Position numbers and translations under genes: made by a program
The notes under the pieces: model-generated
Told to the model about the DNA's origin: nothing
Databases searched by the model: none
What the model saw: the letters and a program-made list of their open reading frames with translations, nothing else
Assembly (NCBI RefSeq): GCF_048087625.1
Contig: NZ_CP159805.1
Span: forward strand, 992,001 to 1,056,000
From: Pseudothioglobus sp905182815
GTDB lineage: Bacteria > Pseudomonadota > Gammaproteobacteria > PS1 > Pseudothioglobaceae
Length of the DNA: 64,000 bases
Direction: 5' to 3'
Shown here: positions 8,702 to 17,400 of the stretch, one piece after another
Layout of the letters: every line of letters starts with the position of its first letter
Numbering within the stretch: the first letter of the stretch is position 1

Positions 8702-9504
8702 GAGCTTTCGTCCGTCCTTCCCATTATCTCTTCTTCCATTTCCCAGATAATTGAGAGAATTTCATCACGAGTCGCTGAATATCCCTCAGATTTTTTAACT
8801 TCTCGAAGATCCATATTAACGCCCATTTCAGCAAATGGGAGATTGTACTCCTTGTAAACCCTTCCTGGCCTTGGAGCAAGAACCAATAATCTTTCACCAA
8901 GAAGAACAGCCTCTTCTACAGAATGGGTAATTAATAAAATTGTTTTTCCAGTCTCTTTCCAGAGCTTTAAAACTAACCCCTGCATCTTTTCACGAGTCAA
9001 GGCATCTAATGCACCCAGAGGCTCATCCATTAAGATTACATCAGGTTCATTTGCAAGGCAACGCGCTAGAGCCACTCTTTGCTGCATACCTCCAGATAAT
9101 TCGTATACGGCTTTATCCTCAAATTCAGCTAGTCCAACTACTTCAAGTAAATGTTTTACTTTTTCATTTTGTTCAGCTTTTGGCATTCCTTTCATTCGAG
9201 GTCCAAATGCAACATTTTGTTGAACATTCATCCACTCAAATAAAGCACCTTGCTGAAAAACCATTCCTCGTTCAGCGCCAGGGCCTAAAACAATTTTGTC
9301 ATTAAGAACAACTTTTCCTTCTGTTGGAGCTAAAAAGCCAGCAACAATATTTAGAAGTGTCGTTTTACCGCAACCTGAAGGTCCAAGTACAGTGATAATT
9401 TCACCTTCTTTTATGTCTAAAGATACATCTTTAAGAGCTTGAACTGAAGAGCCATTCTTCAAATCAAAACGCATTGAGATATTTTCAATTGATAAACCTT
9501 TCAA
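8698..9504 (-). CDS. tauB: Taurine-type ABC transporter ATP-binding protein
   Basis: All ATPase motifs are present in 268 residues: Walker A GPSGCGKTT, a Q-loop with FQQGALFEW, signature LSGGMQQRV, Walker B VILMDEPLGALD and the switch histidine in LITHS. It belongs to the nitrate/sulfonate/taurine importer ATPases and energises TauC. The start codon is TTG at 9504, supported by GGAG six bases upstream; the next ATG is 11 codons later and has no such site. Its mRNA lies just downstream of a hairpin terminator that follows tauA, so it is probably made at a lower level than the binding protein. Confidence 0.88.
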   Translation of the reverse strand: MKGLSIENISMRFDLKNGSSVQALKDVSLDIKEGEIITVLGPSGCGKTTLLNIVAGFLAPTEGKVVLNDKIVLGPGAERGMVFQQGALFEWMNVQQNVAFGPRMKGMPKAEQNEKVKHLLEVVGLAEFEDKAVYELSGGMQQRVALARCLANEPDVILMDEPLGALDALTREKMQGLVLKLWKETGKTILLITHSVEEAVLLGERLLVLAPRPGRVYKEYNLPFAEMGVNMDLREVKKSEGYSATRDEILSIIWEMEEEIMGRTDESS

Positions 9505-9526
9505 ACCAAACTCCGAATTTATTTTT

Positions 9527-9559
9527 AAAAAAAAGGTGGCGCACTAAGTGCGCCACCTT
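9527..9559 (-). terminator. Perfect hairpin with U-tract between tauA and tauB
   Basis: The arms GGTGGCGCAC (9535-9544) and GTGCGCCACC (9548-9557) pair perfectly around a three-base loop, and two further pairs extend the stem. Read on the minus strand the stem is followed by a run of T residues (complement of the A run 9527-9534), giving an intrinsic terminator. It sits after the stop of tauA and before tauB, so it should end most transcripts after the binding-protein gene and protect its 3' end, while readthrough feeds tauB, tauC and the demethylase. Confidence 0.85.
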
Positions 9560-9609
9560 GAATCTAACAAATACTTTAAGACTTTTATTAAGTCTAATAA
9601 ATCAGTATT

Positions 9610-10605
9610 TTATTGCGCTGCTAATCCTTGAAGACCATCAGTATTAATCGCATTTGCATACGAACCACGAGCGCTAGGAATACTTCCAGCGTCAACAAAT
9701 ACATCTGCTACACCTTTAAGGAAAGATTCACCAGAACCACCAAGCCAGCTATCACCTAACTGTGAGCTAACTGATGGGAATACAAATGTAGACATTGTTT
9801 CAGCAGTTGCTGCTTCATCCATACCAGCATCTTTTGCGATATGAGGAAGCATTAGTGAATGGAAACCACCTGAGTTCCACATTGCATTTGCAGCAGCAGT
9901 AACACCTAAGAACGTTTGAAGAACTTCAGCATTTTCATCAGCAAAACCTGCTGGAACTGAAGTTACGTCCCAAACTAGAATACCTAGAGCTGTTTTTTCA
10001 TCACCAGTCAAAAGAACATTACCATGATCTAGTGCACGACGAAGTGATCCACCCCATCCACAGAACATATCAATACTTCCTTGAGCTAATGCAGCTGATC
10101 CTTCTGGTGGAGCCATGTCAACTACCTGCATTGAATCTACAGAAACACCAAAGTGAGCCATCTGCTTCAAGAAACCAAAGTGAGCAGCAGTTCCAAGTGG
10201 AACAGAAACTTTCTTTCCAGCCAATTCAGATGCATTACTTGCATCAATTTCAAGACCTGAAGCTACAACACAGTTATCATTGTCAGCATAACTTACAGCA
10301 ACGTCAACAATTTGAATATCTTGGCCTGTAGAAGCGGCAACAATAAATGGAGGCACACCTTGACTTACTGAAATATGAATATCACCAGAAGCCATAGCTG
10401 CAGACATCGCTGTACCTGTACCAAAAGCTTTCCAGTTAACCTTCATACCCAAAGCCTCATCATACGCACCAATTTGCTTTGCATACTCGAACGGCATTGG
10501 CCATTCTTCAAAATAAGCTACATTAAGCTCATCAAGAGCCATTACATTAACAGTAGCTATTGCACTGATAAATGTTGCTCCAATTTTTTTATAAATACTT
10601 TTCAT
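9610..10605 (-). CDS. tauA: Taurine-type ABC transporter substrate-binding protein
   Basis: This 331-residue periplasmic binding protein has a signal peptide (MKSIYKKIGATFISAIATVN, cleavage near VMA) and the type of TauA/SsuA family: ELNVAYFEEWPMP at the mature start, then GDIHISVSQGVPPF and a Ser/Thr-rich ligand region. The ATG at 10605 is preceded by AAGGAG with six-base spacing, which decides it over the upstream in-frame start at 10761; that extra 52-residue segment is not signal-peptide-like. It is the first gene of the tauABC-demethylase operon and likely its most expressed. A taurine or sulfonate ligand is inferred from family and from the tpa/tauR neighbours. Confidence 0.85.
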   Translation of the reverse strand: MKSIYKKIGATFISAIATVNVMALDELNVAYFEEWPMPFEYAKQIGAYDEALGMKVNWKAFGTGTAMSAAMASGDIHISVSQGVPPFIVAASTGQDIQIVDVAVSYADNDNCVVASGLEIDASNASELAGKKVSVPLGTAAHFGFLKQMAHFGVSVDSMQVVDMAPPEGSAALAQGSIDMFCGWGGSLRRALDHGNVLLTGDEKTALGILVWDVTSVPAGFADENAEVLQTFLGVTAAANAMWNSGGFHSLMLPHIAKDAGMDEAATAETMSTFVFPSVSSQLGDSWLGGSGESFLKGVADVFVDAGSIPSARGSYANAINTDGLQGLAAQ

Positions 10606-10801
10606 TATTTCTCCTTTAATAAATATTAAACTTCCTCTTCTTTCAGCTAAAAAAAATATTTTACTAAGGGCTCTTTGAAGAACCAAATTAATAAAACAAT
10701 AATTTTTTAAATCTGAAAACGAGATATTACCATGAAAAAGGGTTAGTTGAAACAATTTCACTTGTTATTGGATAATTAACGACTTAACTAAAAAAATAAT
10801 T
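10606..10801 (-). promoter_or_regulatory. tauA leader and likely promoter region
   Basis: This 196-base gap separates nusB from tauA on the same strand. On the minus strand TTTCAA, a 17-base spacer and TAATAT form a candidate promoter (about 10730-10760), giving a leader of roughly 120 bases. A TGGTTCT element (10679-10685 complement) also occurs in the tpa/tauR gap (294-300), so a shared regulator is possible but unproven. No terminator after nusB was recognised. Confidence 0.35.
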
Positions 10802-11218
10802 TTATTTAGCTAATTCCATTGATCTTAAGGATGGGGCAATTTTATCTAGTGATTTATTTATAAGTTTAAAGGCGCCTTCTGCACCATAAAGCTTTGATAA
10901 TTCCACAGCCTCATTGATAACTACCTTATAAGGAACTTCAAGTTGAAACTTTAGCTCATAGACTCCCAGATACAAGATGGCTTTTTCAGTTGGGCCAAGC
11001 TCACTAATATCTCTTTCGAGTGAAGGATTAATAATTTCATCGAGTACTGAAATATTTTTAGGAATATTTATAAATAAATTTGAAAAGAATGCTTTAGAAA
11101 TCTTACCTTCTTTTTGAGTAAGGAATTGCTGCTCAATTTGAGGAATATCACCACCAGAAACGAGCCATTGATACAATGCTTGAACCACTCTTGCTCTTGA
11201 ACGTTGTTTTGATGTCAC
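10802..11218 (-). CDS. nusB: Transcription antitermination protein NusB
   Basis: This 138-residue all-helical protein has the NusB features RSRARVVQALYQWL at the N-terminus and the central ELGPTEKAILYLGVYEL and PYKVVINEAVELSKLYG segments. NusB binds boxA RNA with S10 (NusE) to promote antitermination of rRNA operons. The start is GTG at 11218, overlapping the ribH stop by four bases (GTGA), so translation is coupled. The ribE-ribB-ribH-nusB order is common in gammaproteobacteria. The length matches E. coli NusB (139). Confidence 0.95.
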   Translation of the reverse strand: MTSKQRSRARVVQALYQWLVSGGDIPQIEQQFLTQKEGKISKAFFSNLFINIPKNISVLDEIINPSLERDISELGPTEKAILYLGVYELKFQLEVPYKVVINEAVELSKLYGAEGAFKLINKSLDKIAPSLRSMELAK

Positions 11219-11676
11219 AGCTTTTCGAGTAAATTTATCATTCTAATTGTGCTCTCTGCTGCTTCTGCACCTTTATTTTCAGAGTTTGAGCCTGATCTCT
11301 CAATCGCTTGCTCAACTGTATCAACAGTTAAAACGCCAAAGGCGATAGGAATTTCGGAGTCTAATGCAACCTTTGAAATGCCTTTTACGCACTCACCAGC
11401 TACAAACTCAAAATGAGGAGTTCCACCACGTATTACAGCTCCTAATGCCACAATACCATCGTATTTGCCAGTATTAGCAGTCTTTTTAAGAGCTAAAGGG
11501 ATTTCAAAAGCTCCTGGCACATAAAGAAGATCAATATCTGAATCATCAGCTCCATGCTTTAATAAAGCTCCTTTAGCGCCACTGATTAAATGCTCAACTA
11601 CAAACGAGTTAAATCGACCTGCAATAAGTGCAATCTTTTTGTTCTTAATAGTTAAGTCACCTTCGATAGTTTTCAT
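11215..11676 (-). CDS. ribH: 6,7-dimethyl-8-ribityllumazine synthase
   Basis: This 153-residue enzyme joins 3,4-dihydroxybutanone 4-phosphate with the ribitylamino-pyrimidine to make lumazine, the penultimate step of riboflavin synthesis. Family landmarks are ALIAGRFNSFVVEHL, VPGAFEIPLALKK, GAVIRGGTPHFEFVAGE (with the catalytic His) and PIAFGVLT. The ATG at 11676 is preferred to the GTG at 11679 because AGGAG lies six bases before it. It follows the ribB-type gene directly and overlaps nusB by four bases. Confidence 0.96.
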   Translation of the reverse strand: MKTIEGDLTIKNKKIALIAGRFNSFVVEHLISGAKGALLKHGADDSDIDLLYVPGAFEIPLALKKTANTGKYDGIVALGAVIRGGTPHFEFVAGECVKGISKVALDSEIPIAFGVLTVDTVEQAIERSGSNSENKGAEAAESTIRMINLLEKL

Positions 11677-11679
11677 CAC

Positions 11680-12753
11680 CTACTCCTTCATGTTTACATA
11701 TTCACTAATGGTTATTCCAAAACCCTCTAATCCAGGCCACTTTTTTGGCTTGCCTAGAGACTTCATAGAAGTTACTCCTAAATCAGATAGTATTTGAGCA
11801 CCAATTCCAAACGTTTTTCCATCATCACTACTTCTGTAATCTTGATTATCAATATTTTCAAGAATAGCTTGATTATCTTGCTTACGTAAAAGTAAAAAAA
11901 CGCCACTTTCAACATCTGAAATCATACTTAAAGCACTATTTATACTAAATCCACGATTAACTTCTTGCATAACATCTTTAAAGATATTTTCCATATGGAC
12001 TCTAACATAAGGCTCATTTGATTTACTAATTGACCCTTTTACTAAAGCAATATGAATGTCGTTATGAATAGTATCTAAATAAGAATAAAGTTCAAATTCA
12101 CCATATTTCGTATTAAAAGGCCTCTGACTTATTCTTTCTACGGTTTTTTCATTCTCAACTCTATAATGAATTAAGTCAGCAATATTTCCTAGCTTTATGC
12201 CATGCTTCTTCCCAAATTTTTGTAAATCAGCACTGCGCGCCATTGATCCATCATCATTTAATATTTCAACAATTACGGAGGCGGGCTCAAAGCCAGCTAA
12301 TCTAGCTAAATCACAACCAGCTTCAGTGTGGCCAGCACGAATTAGAACGCCGCCCTGCTGAGCCATCAATGGAAAAATATGGCCAGGCTGAACAATATCT
12401 AAAGGTTTTGCATTCTTTGCTACAGCATCAAGAATAGTTTTGGCTCTATCAGCTGCAGATATGCCCGTAGTTACTCCTGTAGCAGCTTCTATAGAAACTG
12501 TAAAGTTTGTTGAATGGAGGTCACTATTTTTTGAAACCATCAATGGAAGGTTTAGCTGTTGACAGCGCTGCTGAGTCAAAGTTAAGCAAATTAATCCACG
12601 GCCATGCGTCGCCATAAAGTTAACATCTTCTTTAGTAACTTTTTCTGCTGCAATTAACAAATCACCCTCATTTTCACGATTCTCATCGTCCATAAGAATA
12701 ATCATTTTTCCTTGCTTGTAGTCTTCTAAGAGCTCTTTAATTGATGCTTTCAT
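11680..12753 (-). CDS. ribB: 3,4-dihydroxy-2-butanone 4-phosphate synthase fused to a degenerate GTP cyclohydrolase II domain (RibBX type)
   Basis: Residues 1-200 are a complete RibB domain (MDDENRENEGDLLIAAE and HTEAGCDLARLAGFEP), which makes the four-carbon precursor of riboflavin from ribulose 5-phosphate. Residues about 205-357 align with RibA, but the zinc-binding cysteines of GTP cyclohydrolase II are absent: where RibA has a C-x10-C-x-C motif after RVH, this protein reads RVHMENIFKDVMQEVNRGF. Such RibB proteins with a non-catalytic RibA-like tail are known in proteobacteria as RibBX. A working ribA must therefore be elsewhere in the genome. It sits between ribE and ribH. Confidence 0.9.
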   Translation of the reverse strand: MKASIKELLEDYKQGKMIILMDDENRENEGDLLIAAEKVTKEDVNFMATHGRGLICLTLTQQRCQQLNLPLMVSKNSDLHSTNFTVSIEAATGVTTGISAADRAKTILDAVAKNAKPLDIVQPGHIFPLMAQQGGVLIRAGHTEAGCDLARLAGFEPASVIVEILNDDGSMARSADLQKFGKKHGIKLGNIADLIHYRVENEKTVERISQRPFNTKYGEFELYSYLDTIHNDIHIALVKGSISKSNEPYVRVHMENIFKDVMQEVNRGFSINSALSMISDVESGVFLLLRKQDNQAILENIDNQDYRSSDDGKTFGIGAQILSDLGVTSMKSLGKPKKWPGLEGFGITISEYVNMKE

Positions 12754-12759
12754 ACTTAT

Positions 12760-13413
12760 TTACTTTTTAGTTACAAGTGTCTTTTTTTTGCTAAGAGCAG
12801 ATAGTTCATCTCCAATATCAACCCTATGGCTGATAAGTTGCTCAACGTGTCTAGCAATTATATCAATCTCTAAATTAACCTTTGATTTTTCACTCAAACC
12901 ACTCAGCGTAGTTGCTGAAAAGGTATGAGGAACAATATTAACATCAAAAATATTACCAACCACGCTATTGACTGTAAGACTTACTCCGTCAATACAAATA
13001 GACCCTTTTTTAGCAATATACTTCATCAAGTCAGTCATAGCTTTAATTTTTAATCTTGTGCTCACGCCTTCAGTATAAACAGAGTCAACTTCTCCAATAC
13101 CATCAACATGCCCACTCACCAAATGTCCATCAATTCCCTGATTAAGTCTTAATGACTTTTCTAAATTAACGTGCTGACCCTTTATTAGTTCTGAAAAAGT
13201 AGTACAGCCTAAAGTTTCTTGAGAAGCATCAGCAGTGAAAGAGTTTCTCTTTAACGCAGTAACAGTTAAACATACACCATTGACTGCAATACTATCTCCC
13301 ACATTAGAATCAGTTAAATCAAGGTCATCTGCATTAATAATAAGCACAGCTCCTTTTTCAGAAGATTGAACCTCGTGAATGCTGCCTTTTGCTTGGATAA
13401 TCCCTGTAAACAT
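12760..13413 (-). CDS. ribE: Riboflavin synthase alpha chain
   Basis: The 217-residue protein begins MFTGIIQAKGSI and consists of two lumazine-binding barrels (about 1-97 and 98-195), with repeated GDSIAVNGVCLTV and GSICIDGVSLTV motifs, as in all riboflavin synthases. It dismutates two lumazines into riboflavin and the pyrimidine precursor. It is the first gene of the ribE-ribB-ribH-nusB operon. The 119 bases upstream show no FMN riboswitch (RFN) core. The gene is called ribC in some species. Confidence 0.95.
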   Translation of the reverse strand: MFTGIIQAKGSIHEVQSSEKGAVLIINADDLDLTDSNVGDSIAVNGVCLTVTALKRNSFTADASQETLGCTTFSELIKGQHVNLEKSLRLNQGIDGHLVSGHVDGIGEVDSVYTEGVSTRLKIKAMTDLMKYIAKKGSICIDGVSLTVNSVVGNIFDVNIVPHTFSATTLSGLSEKSKVNLEIDIIARHVEQLISHRVDIGDELSALSKKKTLVTKK

Positions 13414-13532
13414 TTACAAAATAATTTTATTAGTTAAATTAAATTTTACGCTTAAATATTTTTGTTGCCTTATTTAACCATCAAACAAAAAGTTTTGGAA
13501 TCAATAGATTTCGAGGTAATCTTTAATTAAAT

Positions 13533-15119
13533 TCACACTTGAGTTAACAAGTAGTCTTCATAGTTACCTGAATAATATTCAACACCGTCTTCCTTGAGCT
13601 CAATTATCTTAGTAGACAAAGAAGAGACAAACTCCCTATCATGACTTACAAATATTAATGTCCCTTCATAGTTATCAAGAGCTAAGTTTAAAGCTTCAAT
13701 CGATTCCATATCCAAGTGGTTTGTTGGCTCATCCATTAACAAAATGTTTGGTTTTTGGAGCATTAATCTTCCAAAAATCATTCTGCCTTTCTCTCCACCA
13801 GATAATGACTTTACAGATTTTTCAACATCTTCTTTTCCAAACAGCATTTTGCCCAACACAGAGCGCATCATCTGAATATCATCTTTTTCATTTTTAAACT
13901 GAGTCATCCACTCTAGAACGTTCATATCTTTATCAAACTCATCGCTATGATCTTGCGCATAATAACCAATATTTGCATTCTCGCTCCATTTAGTTTTTCC
14001 ACTATCTGAGCCGATTTCACCTAATAAAGTTTTTAAAAGAGTTGTTTTTCCAGATCCATTTTGTCCGATGACTGCAACTCGCTGTCCCTTTTCAATTAAT
14101 AAATTAATATCCTTAAAAACTGGCTCATCATCAAAGCTTTTGGTAAGACTTTGAACCTCTAATATGTTTCTAAACAATTCTTTAGTCTGATTAAAAATAA
14201 TATAAGGGCTTACTCGTGATGATGGCTTAATGTCATCAAGCTCGATCTTATTTAGTTCTTTTTGGCGTGAGGTTGCTTGTTTTGCTTTAGAGGCATTAGC
14301 TGAAAATCGAGATACAAAATGCTTTAAGTCTTTAATTTTTACTTCTTTTTTGGCATTCTCTGATCGCATTCTTTCCTGAATTGCAGTTGCTGCAATCATA
14401 AAGTCGTCATAGTTTCCTGGAAACACGTTTAGAGCACCATAATCCAGATCAGCCATATGCGTACAAACACCGTTTAAAAAGTGTCGATCATGGGAAATTA
14501 TTACCATTGTAGATTTTCTTGTGCTTAAAACGCCTTCTAGCCAACGTATTGAATTAATGTCAAGGTTATTGGTAGGTTCGTCTAATAAAAGAACTTCAGG
14601 GTCTGAAAAAAGTGCCTGCGCTAAAAGAACTCTGAGCTTCCAGCCTGGTGCAATTTCACTCATAAGACCATAATGCTGATCTAAAGGAATATCAAGGCCT
14701 TGCAAAAGCTCGCTCGCTGATGATTCTGCTGAGTACCCATCCATTTCAGCAAACTCCATTTCTAGCTCTGCAACCTTGATTCCATCTTCCTCAGACATTT
14801 CAGGCAAACCATAAATCCTTTCTCTCTCCGCTTTGATTTTCCAAAGCTCTTTGTGTCCCATAATTACTGCGTCAACAACACGGTAATTCTCAAATGCAAA
14901 TTGATCCTGAGAGAGCACACCAAGTCTTTGACCATCGCCAACCGTTACTGAGCCTTGGCTAGGTTTTAAATCTCCAGTCAATATTTTCATTAACGTAGAC
15001 TTACCACAGCCATTAGCACCAATCAAACCATAACGATTACCACCCTGAAATTTAACAGAGATATTTTCAAATAGGGGCTTTTCACCAAATTGCATGGTGA
15101 TGTTGGCAGTTGATATCAT
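13533..15119 (-). CDS. ybiT: ABC-F family ribosome-associated ATPase, YbiT type
   Basis: This 528-residue protein has two ABC ATPase domains and no membrane helices. Walker A is GANGCGKST in domain one and GQNGSGKTT in domain two; Walker B motifs LLLDEPTNNLD and LLMDEPTNHLD flank the usual linker with FVSRFSANASKAKQATSR. It begins MISTANITMQFGEKPLFENISVKF, very close to E. coli YbiT, an ABC-F factor that acts on the ribosomal E site. The ATG at 15119 was chosen to match that N-terminus; an upstream in-frame extension of 19 residues looks spurious. It diverges from ftsW. Confidence 0.92.
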   Translation of the reverse strand: MISTANITMQFGEKPLFENISVKFQGGNRYGLIGANGCGKSTLMKILTGDLKPSQGSVTVGDGQRLGVLSQDQFAFENYRVVDAVIMGHKELWKIKAERERIYGLPEMSEEDGIKVAELEMEFAEMDGYSAESSASELLQGLDIPLDQHYGLMSEIAPGWKLRVLLAQALFSDPEVLLLDEPTNNLDINSIRWLEGVLSTRKSTMVIISHDRHFLNGVCTHMADLDYGALNVFPGNYDDFMIAATAIQERMRSENAKKEVKIKDLKHFVSRFSANASKAKQATSRQKELNKIELDDIKPSSRVSPYIIFNQTKELFRNILEVQSLTKSFDDEPVFKDINLLIEKGQRVAVIGQNGSGKTTLLKTLLGEIGSDSGKTKWSENANIGYYAQDHSDEFDKDMNVLEWMTQFKNEKDDIQMMRSVLGKMLFGKEDVEKSVKSLSGGEKGRMIFGRLMLQKPNILLMDEPTNHLDMESIEALNLALDNYEGTLIFVSHDREFVSSLSTKIIELKEDGVEYYSGNYEDYLLTQV

Positions 15120-15204
15120 TATCTTATAAAGATTTATAAAAAAAAATATTATCCCATAATGCCTCATAAAAAGCATAACTATTATGCATTTGGATAACTA
15201 ACAA

Positions 15205-15239
15205 AACTTTTCTCCAAAAAGTATAAAATATATTTGCCT
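15205..15239 (+). promoter_or_regulatory. Candidate ftsW-murG promoter
   Basis: A TATAAA box at 15222-15227 lies in the 120-base divergent gap between ybiT and ftsW. The -35 region is weak. A start of transcription near 15235 would leave almost no leader before the ATG at 15240, so either the message is nearly leaderless or translation begins at one of the later ATGs (15258, 15273). Confidence 0.35.
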
Positions 15240-16382
15240 ATGAAATTAAATCCCTCCATGAGAACCAATCAGATGCCCGACAAGGTGTTATTGTCGACAA
15301 TCTTATTGTTGATAATCTTTGGGTGGGTAATGATGCTATCAGCCTCTTTAGCTCATTTTGATAGCTACACGTTTTTTTTAAAGCAGACACTATTTATTTT
15401 TATGGGGCTTAGTGCTGGACTGATAACGTTGAATACGCCTATTTCAGTTCTTCAAAAGTACTCAATTCCTCTTTTTATTCTTACGATTATCTTATTGGCA
15501 ATTGTATTTCTTCCAAGCCCAATAGGACACACAGCGAATGGCTCTACCAGATGGATAAACTTTGTTTATTTTAAATTTCAACCGTCAGAACTCATGAAGC
15601 TTTCAATGGTTTTATTCATGGCGGGCTTCTTAATAAGACAAGAAAAAGATCTAAGAAAACCATGGATGGGCTTCCTTAAAACAGTTCTTATTATAGGAAT
15701 AGCAGATTTATTAATTTTATTTGAAACGGATTTAGGAGCGACACTAATTATTTCATTAACAGCCCTAGCAATGCTTTATGCAGCGGGCTCATATCTCAAG
15801 CAACTTAGCATTGTTACATTTGCTCTGCTTGGTCTTATTGGAGTTATTATTATTAATTATCCGAATCGTCTTGATCGCTTAGTGTCATTTTGGTCAGAAG
15901 ACCTATGGCGAAGTGATGCTAAAATTTATCAAACTCAGCAAGCATTGATTGGAATTGCAAGGGGGGATTGGCTTGGAACAGGACTTGGGGCTGGTATTCA
16001 GAAATACTATCTACTCCCTGAAAGGCATACCGATATGATCTTTGCAGTTATTGGAGAGGAGCTTGGCGTCCTTGGAATGCTGTTCGTGCTTTTATCATTT
16101 TTATACATTCTCCTTAAGGGGTTTTCAATCGCCAAACTTGCACTTCAAAAAGGAAGGCACTATAGCTCTTATGTTGCTTTTGGAATTTGCACTTGGTTTG
16201 CGATGCAGATAACTGTAAATATTGGTATGAATCTTGGACTTCTTCCACCAAAAGGATTTACTTTACCATTATTAAGTTATGGTGGCACTTCTATGATTTT
16301 TTCCATCATTGCACTAGCTATTGTATTAAGAATAGATATGGAAAATAGAACAAAGTACTCTAAACAGCGTGACTATGTCTAA
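15240..16382 (+). CDS. ftsW: Septal peptidoglycan glycosyltransferase FtsW
   Basis: This polytopic SEDS-family membrane protein (about 380 residues, roughly ten helices) polymerises lipid II at the division septum with FtsI. Landmarks are GSTRWINFVYFKFQPSELMK, FETDLGAT, the loop PERHTDMIFAVIGEELG and the C-terminal LPLLSYGGTSM. RodA-type proteins share these, but pairing with murG identifies FtsW. The start is uncertain among ATGs at 15240, 15258 and 15273. It overlaps murG by eight bases. The rest of the dcw cluster (murC, ftsQ, ftsA, ftsZ) is not adjacent here. Confidence 0.92.
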   Translation: MKLNPSMRTNQMPDKVLLSTILLLIIFGWVMMLSASLAHFDSYTFFLKQTLFIFMGLSAGLITLNTPISVLQKYSIPLFILTIILLAIVFLPSPIGHTANGSTRWINFVYFKFQPSELMKLSMVLFMAGFLIRQEKDLRKPWMGFLKTVLIIGIADLLILFETDLGATLIISLTALAMLYAAGSYLKQLSIVTFALLGLIGVIIINYPNRLDRLVSFWSEDLWRSDAKIYQTQQALIGIARGDWLGTGLGAGIQKYYLLPERHTDMIFAVIGEELGVLGMLFVLLSFLYILLKGFSIAKLALQKGRHYSSYVAFGICTWFAMQITVNIGMNLGLLPPKGFTLPLLSYGGTSMIFSIIALAIVLRIDMENRTKYSKQRDYV

Positions 16383-17400
16383 AAAAATTCTTATTATGGC
16401 TGGAGGAACAGGTGGTCACATTTTTCCAGCTCTTGCTATAGCAAAAGAACTTGAATCAAAAGGAGCAGTTGTAGAGTGGCTTGGAGGAATCAAAGGAATG
16501 GAGAGCACCCTAGTTCCTGATCATGGGTATCGATTTAATGGAGTTTATACTAGTGGCCTAAGAGGAAAAAATCTTACAACCCTATTCAAAGCTGTTTTTT
16601 TACTTAGTTATGGGTTTATTCAAACAATTCTAATTTTTATCAGATTTAGACCACACAAAGTAATTGGAATGGGAGGTTACGCTTCAGGAGTTGGCGGGAT
16701 AGTTTCTAAAATATTTTTCACCTCATTAATCATTCATGAGCAAAATACTATTCCTGGAACAACCAATAAATTATTAAGCAGAATTGCTGAAAAATGTTTT
16801 CAGGCTTTTGATAATACTTTTCATAAAGATATAAATGCTGTAACAACAGGCAATCCTATTCTTTTTGCTCCAAGCTCGAAATCAACTCCTAATGCAATTA
16901 AAAATATACTTATCCTAGGAGGCTCTCTTGGCGCCAAAAAAATTAATCAAACCATACCCACCATCAAAACACACCTAAATATATGGCATCAAACTGGAGA
17001 AAAGCATCTTACCGAGGTAAAAGCTTTGTATGCAGACTCTATGCACTCTGATGTTAAGATTGATGCTTTCATTGATAATATGGCTGAAGCTTATGCATGG
17101 GCAGATCTAGTTATCTCTAGAGCTGGAGCTATGACAGTATCAGAGCTTATTGCTTCAAAAACAATTGCAATACTTGTTCCATTTCCTTATGCAATAGACA
17201 ACCATCAAACAGTTAATGCTGAACATTTATCTAAAAATGGGGCAGGGATAATTATTCAAGAGGATTCTTTTAGTGGCGAAATTATTGATAAAGAGTTACT
17301 TGCGCTAGACTCTCCAAAAATTCACGAAATGACTAAGAAGTTAAAGTTACTTTCAGTTCCGAGTCCTGAGAAGATAATTGCTGATTATCTACTTTGTTAA
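16375..17400 (+). CDS. murG: UDP-N-acetylglucosamine--lipid I transferase MurG
   Basis: MurG adds N-acetylglucosamine to lipid I on the inner face of the membrane to make lipid II. The 341-residue protein has the family motifs MAGGTGGHIFPALAIA at the N-terminus, GMGGYASGVGG, HEQNTIPGTTN, GGSLGA, and SRAGAMTVSEL with PFPYAIDNHQ for the donor site. The ATG at 16375 gives the conserved start; an in-frame GTG lies two codons earlier. It overlaps ftsW by eight bases. Its last 68 bases overlap the 3' end of bioB on the other strand. Confidence 0.95.
   Translation: MSKKILIMAGGTGGHIFPALAIAKELESKGAVVEWLGGIKGMESTLVPDHGYRFNGVYTSGLRGKNLTTLFKAVFLLSYGFIQTILIFIRFRPHKVIGMGGYASGVGGIVSKIFFTSLIIHEQNTIPGTTNKLLSRIAEKCFQAFDNTFHKDINAVTTGNPILFAPSSKSTPNAIKNILILGGSLGAKKINQTIPTIKTHLNIWHQTGEKHLTEVKALYADSMHSDVKIDAFIDNMAEAYAWADLVISRAGAMTVSELIASKTIAILVPFPYAIDNHQTVNAEHLSKNGAGIIIQEDSFSGEIIDKELLALDSPKIHEMTKKLKLLSVPSPEKIIADYLLC

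Noticed and set aside
8940..9305. 121-codon plus-strand open frame across tauB
   Set aside because: Antisense to the conserved ATPase motifs of tauB, with a His/Leu-rich composition; a shadow frame.
10606..10761. A longer form of TauA starting at 10761
   Set aside because: The extra 52 residues do not look like a signal peptide, whereas the ATG at 10605 has a strong ribosome-binding site and a normal signal peptide.
13414..13532. Possible FMN riboswitch upstream of ribE
   Set aside because: The strongly conserved RFN core is absent and the gap is too short for the full element.
16000..16400. Naming the SEDS protein at 15240 as RodA
   Set aside because: The eight-base overlap with murG and the presence of another SEDS gene (55340) with dacA favour FtsW here and RodA there.
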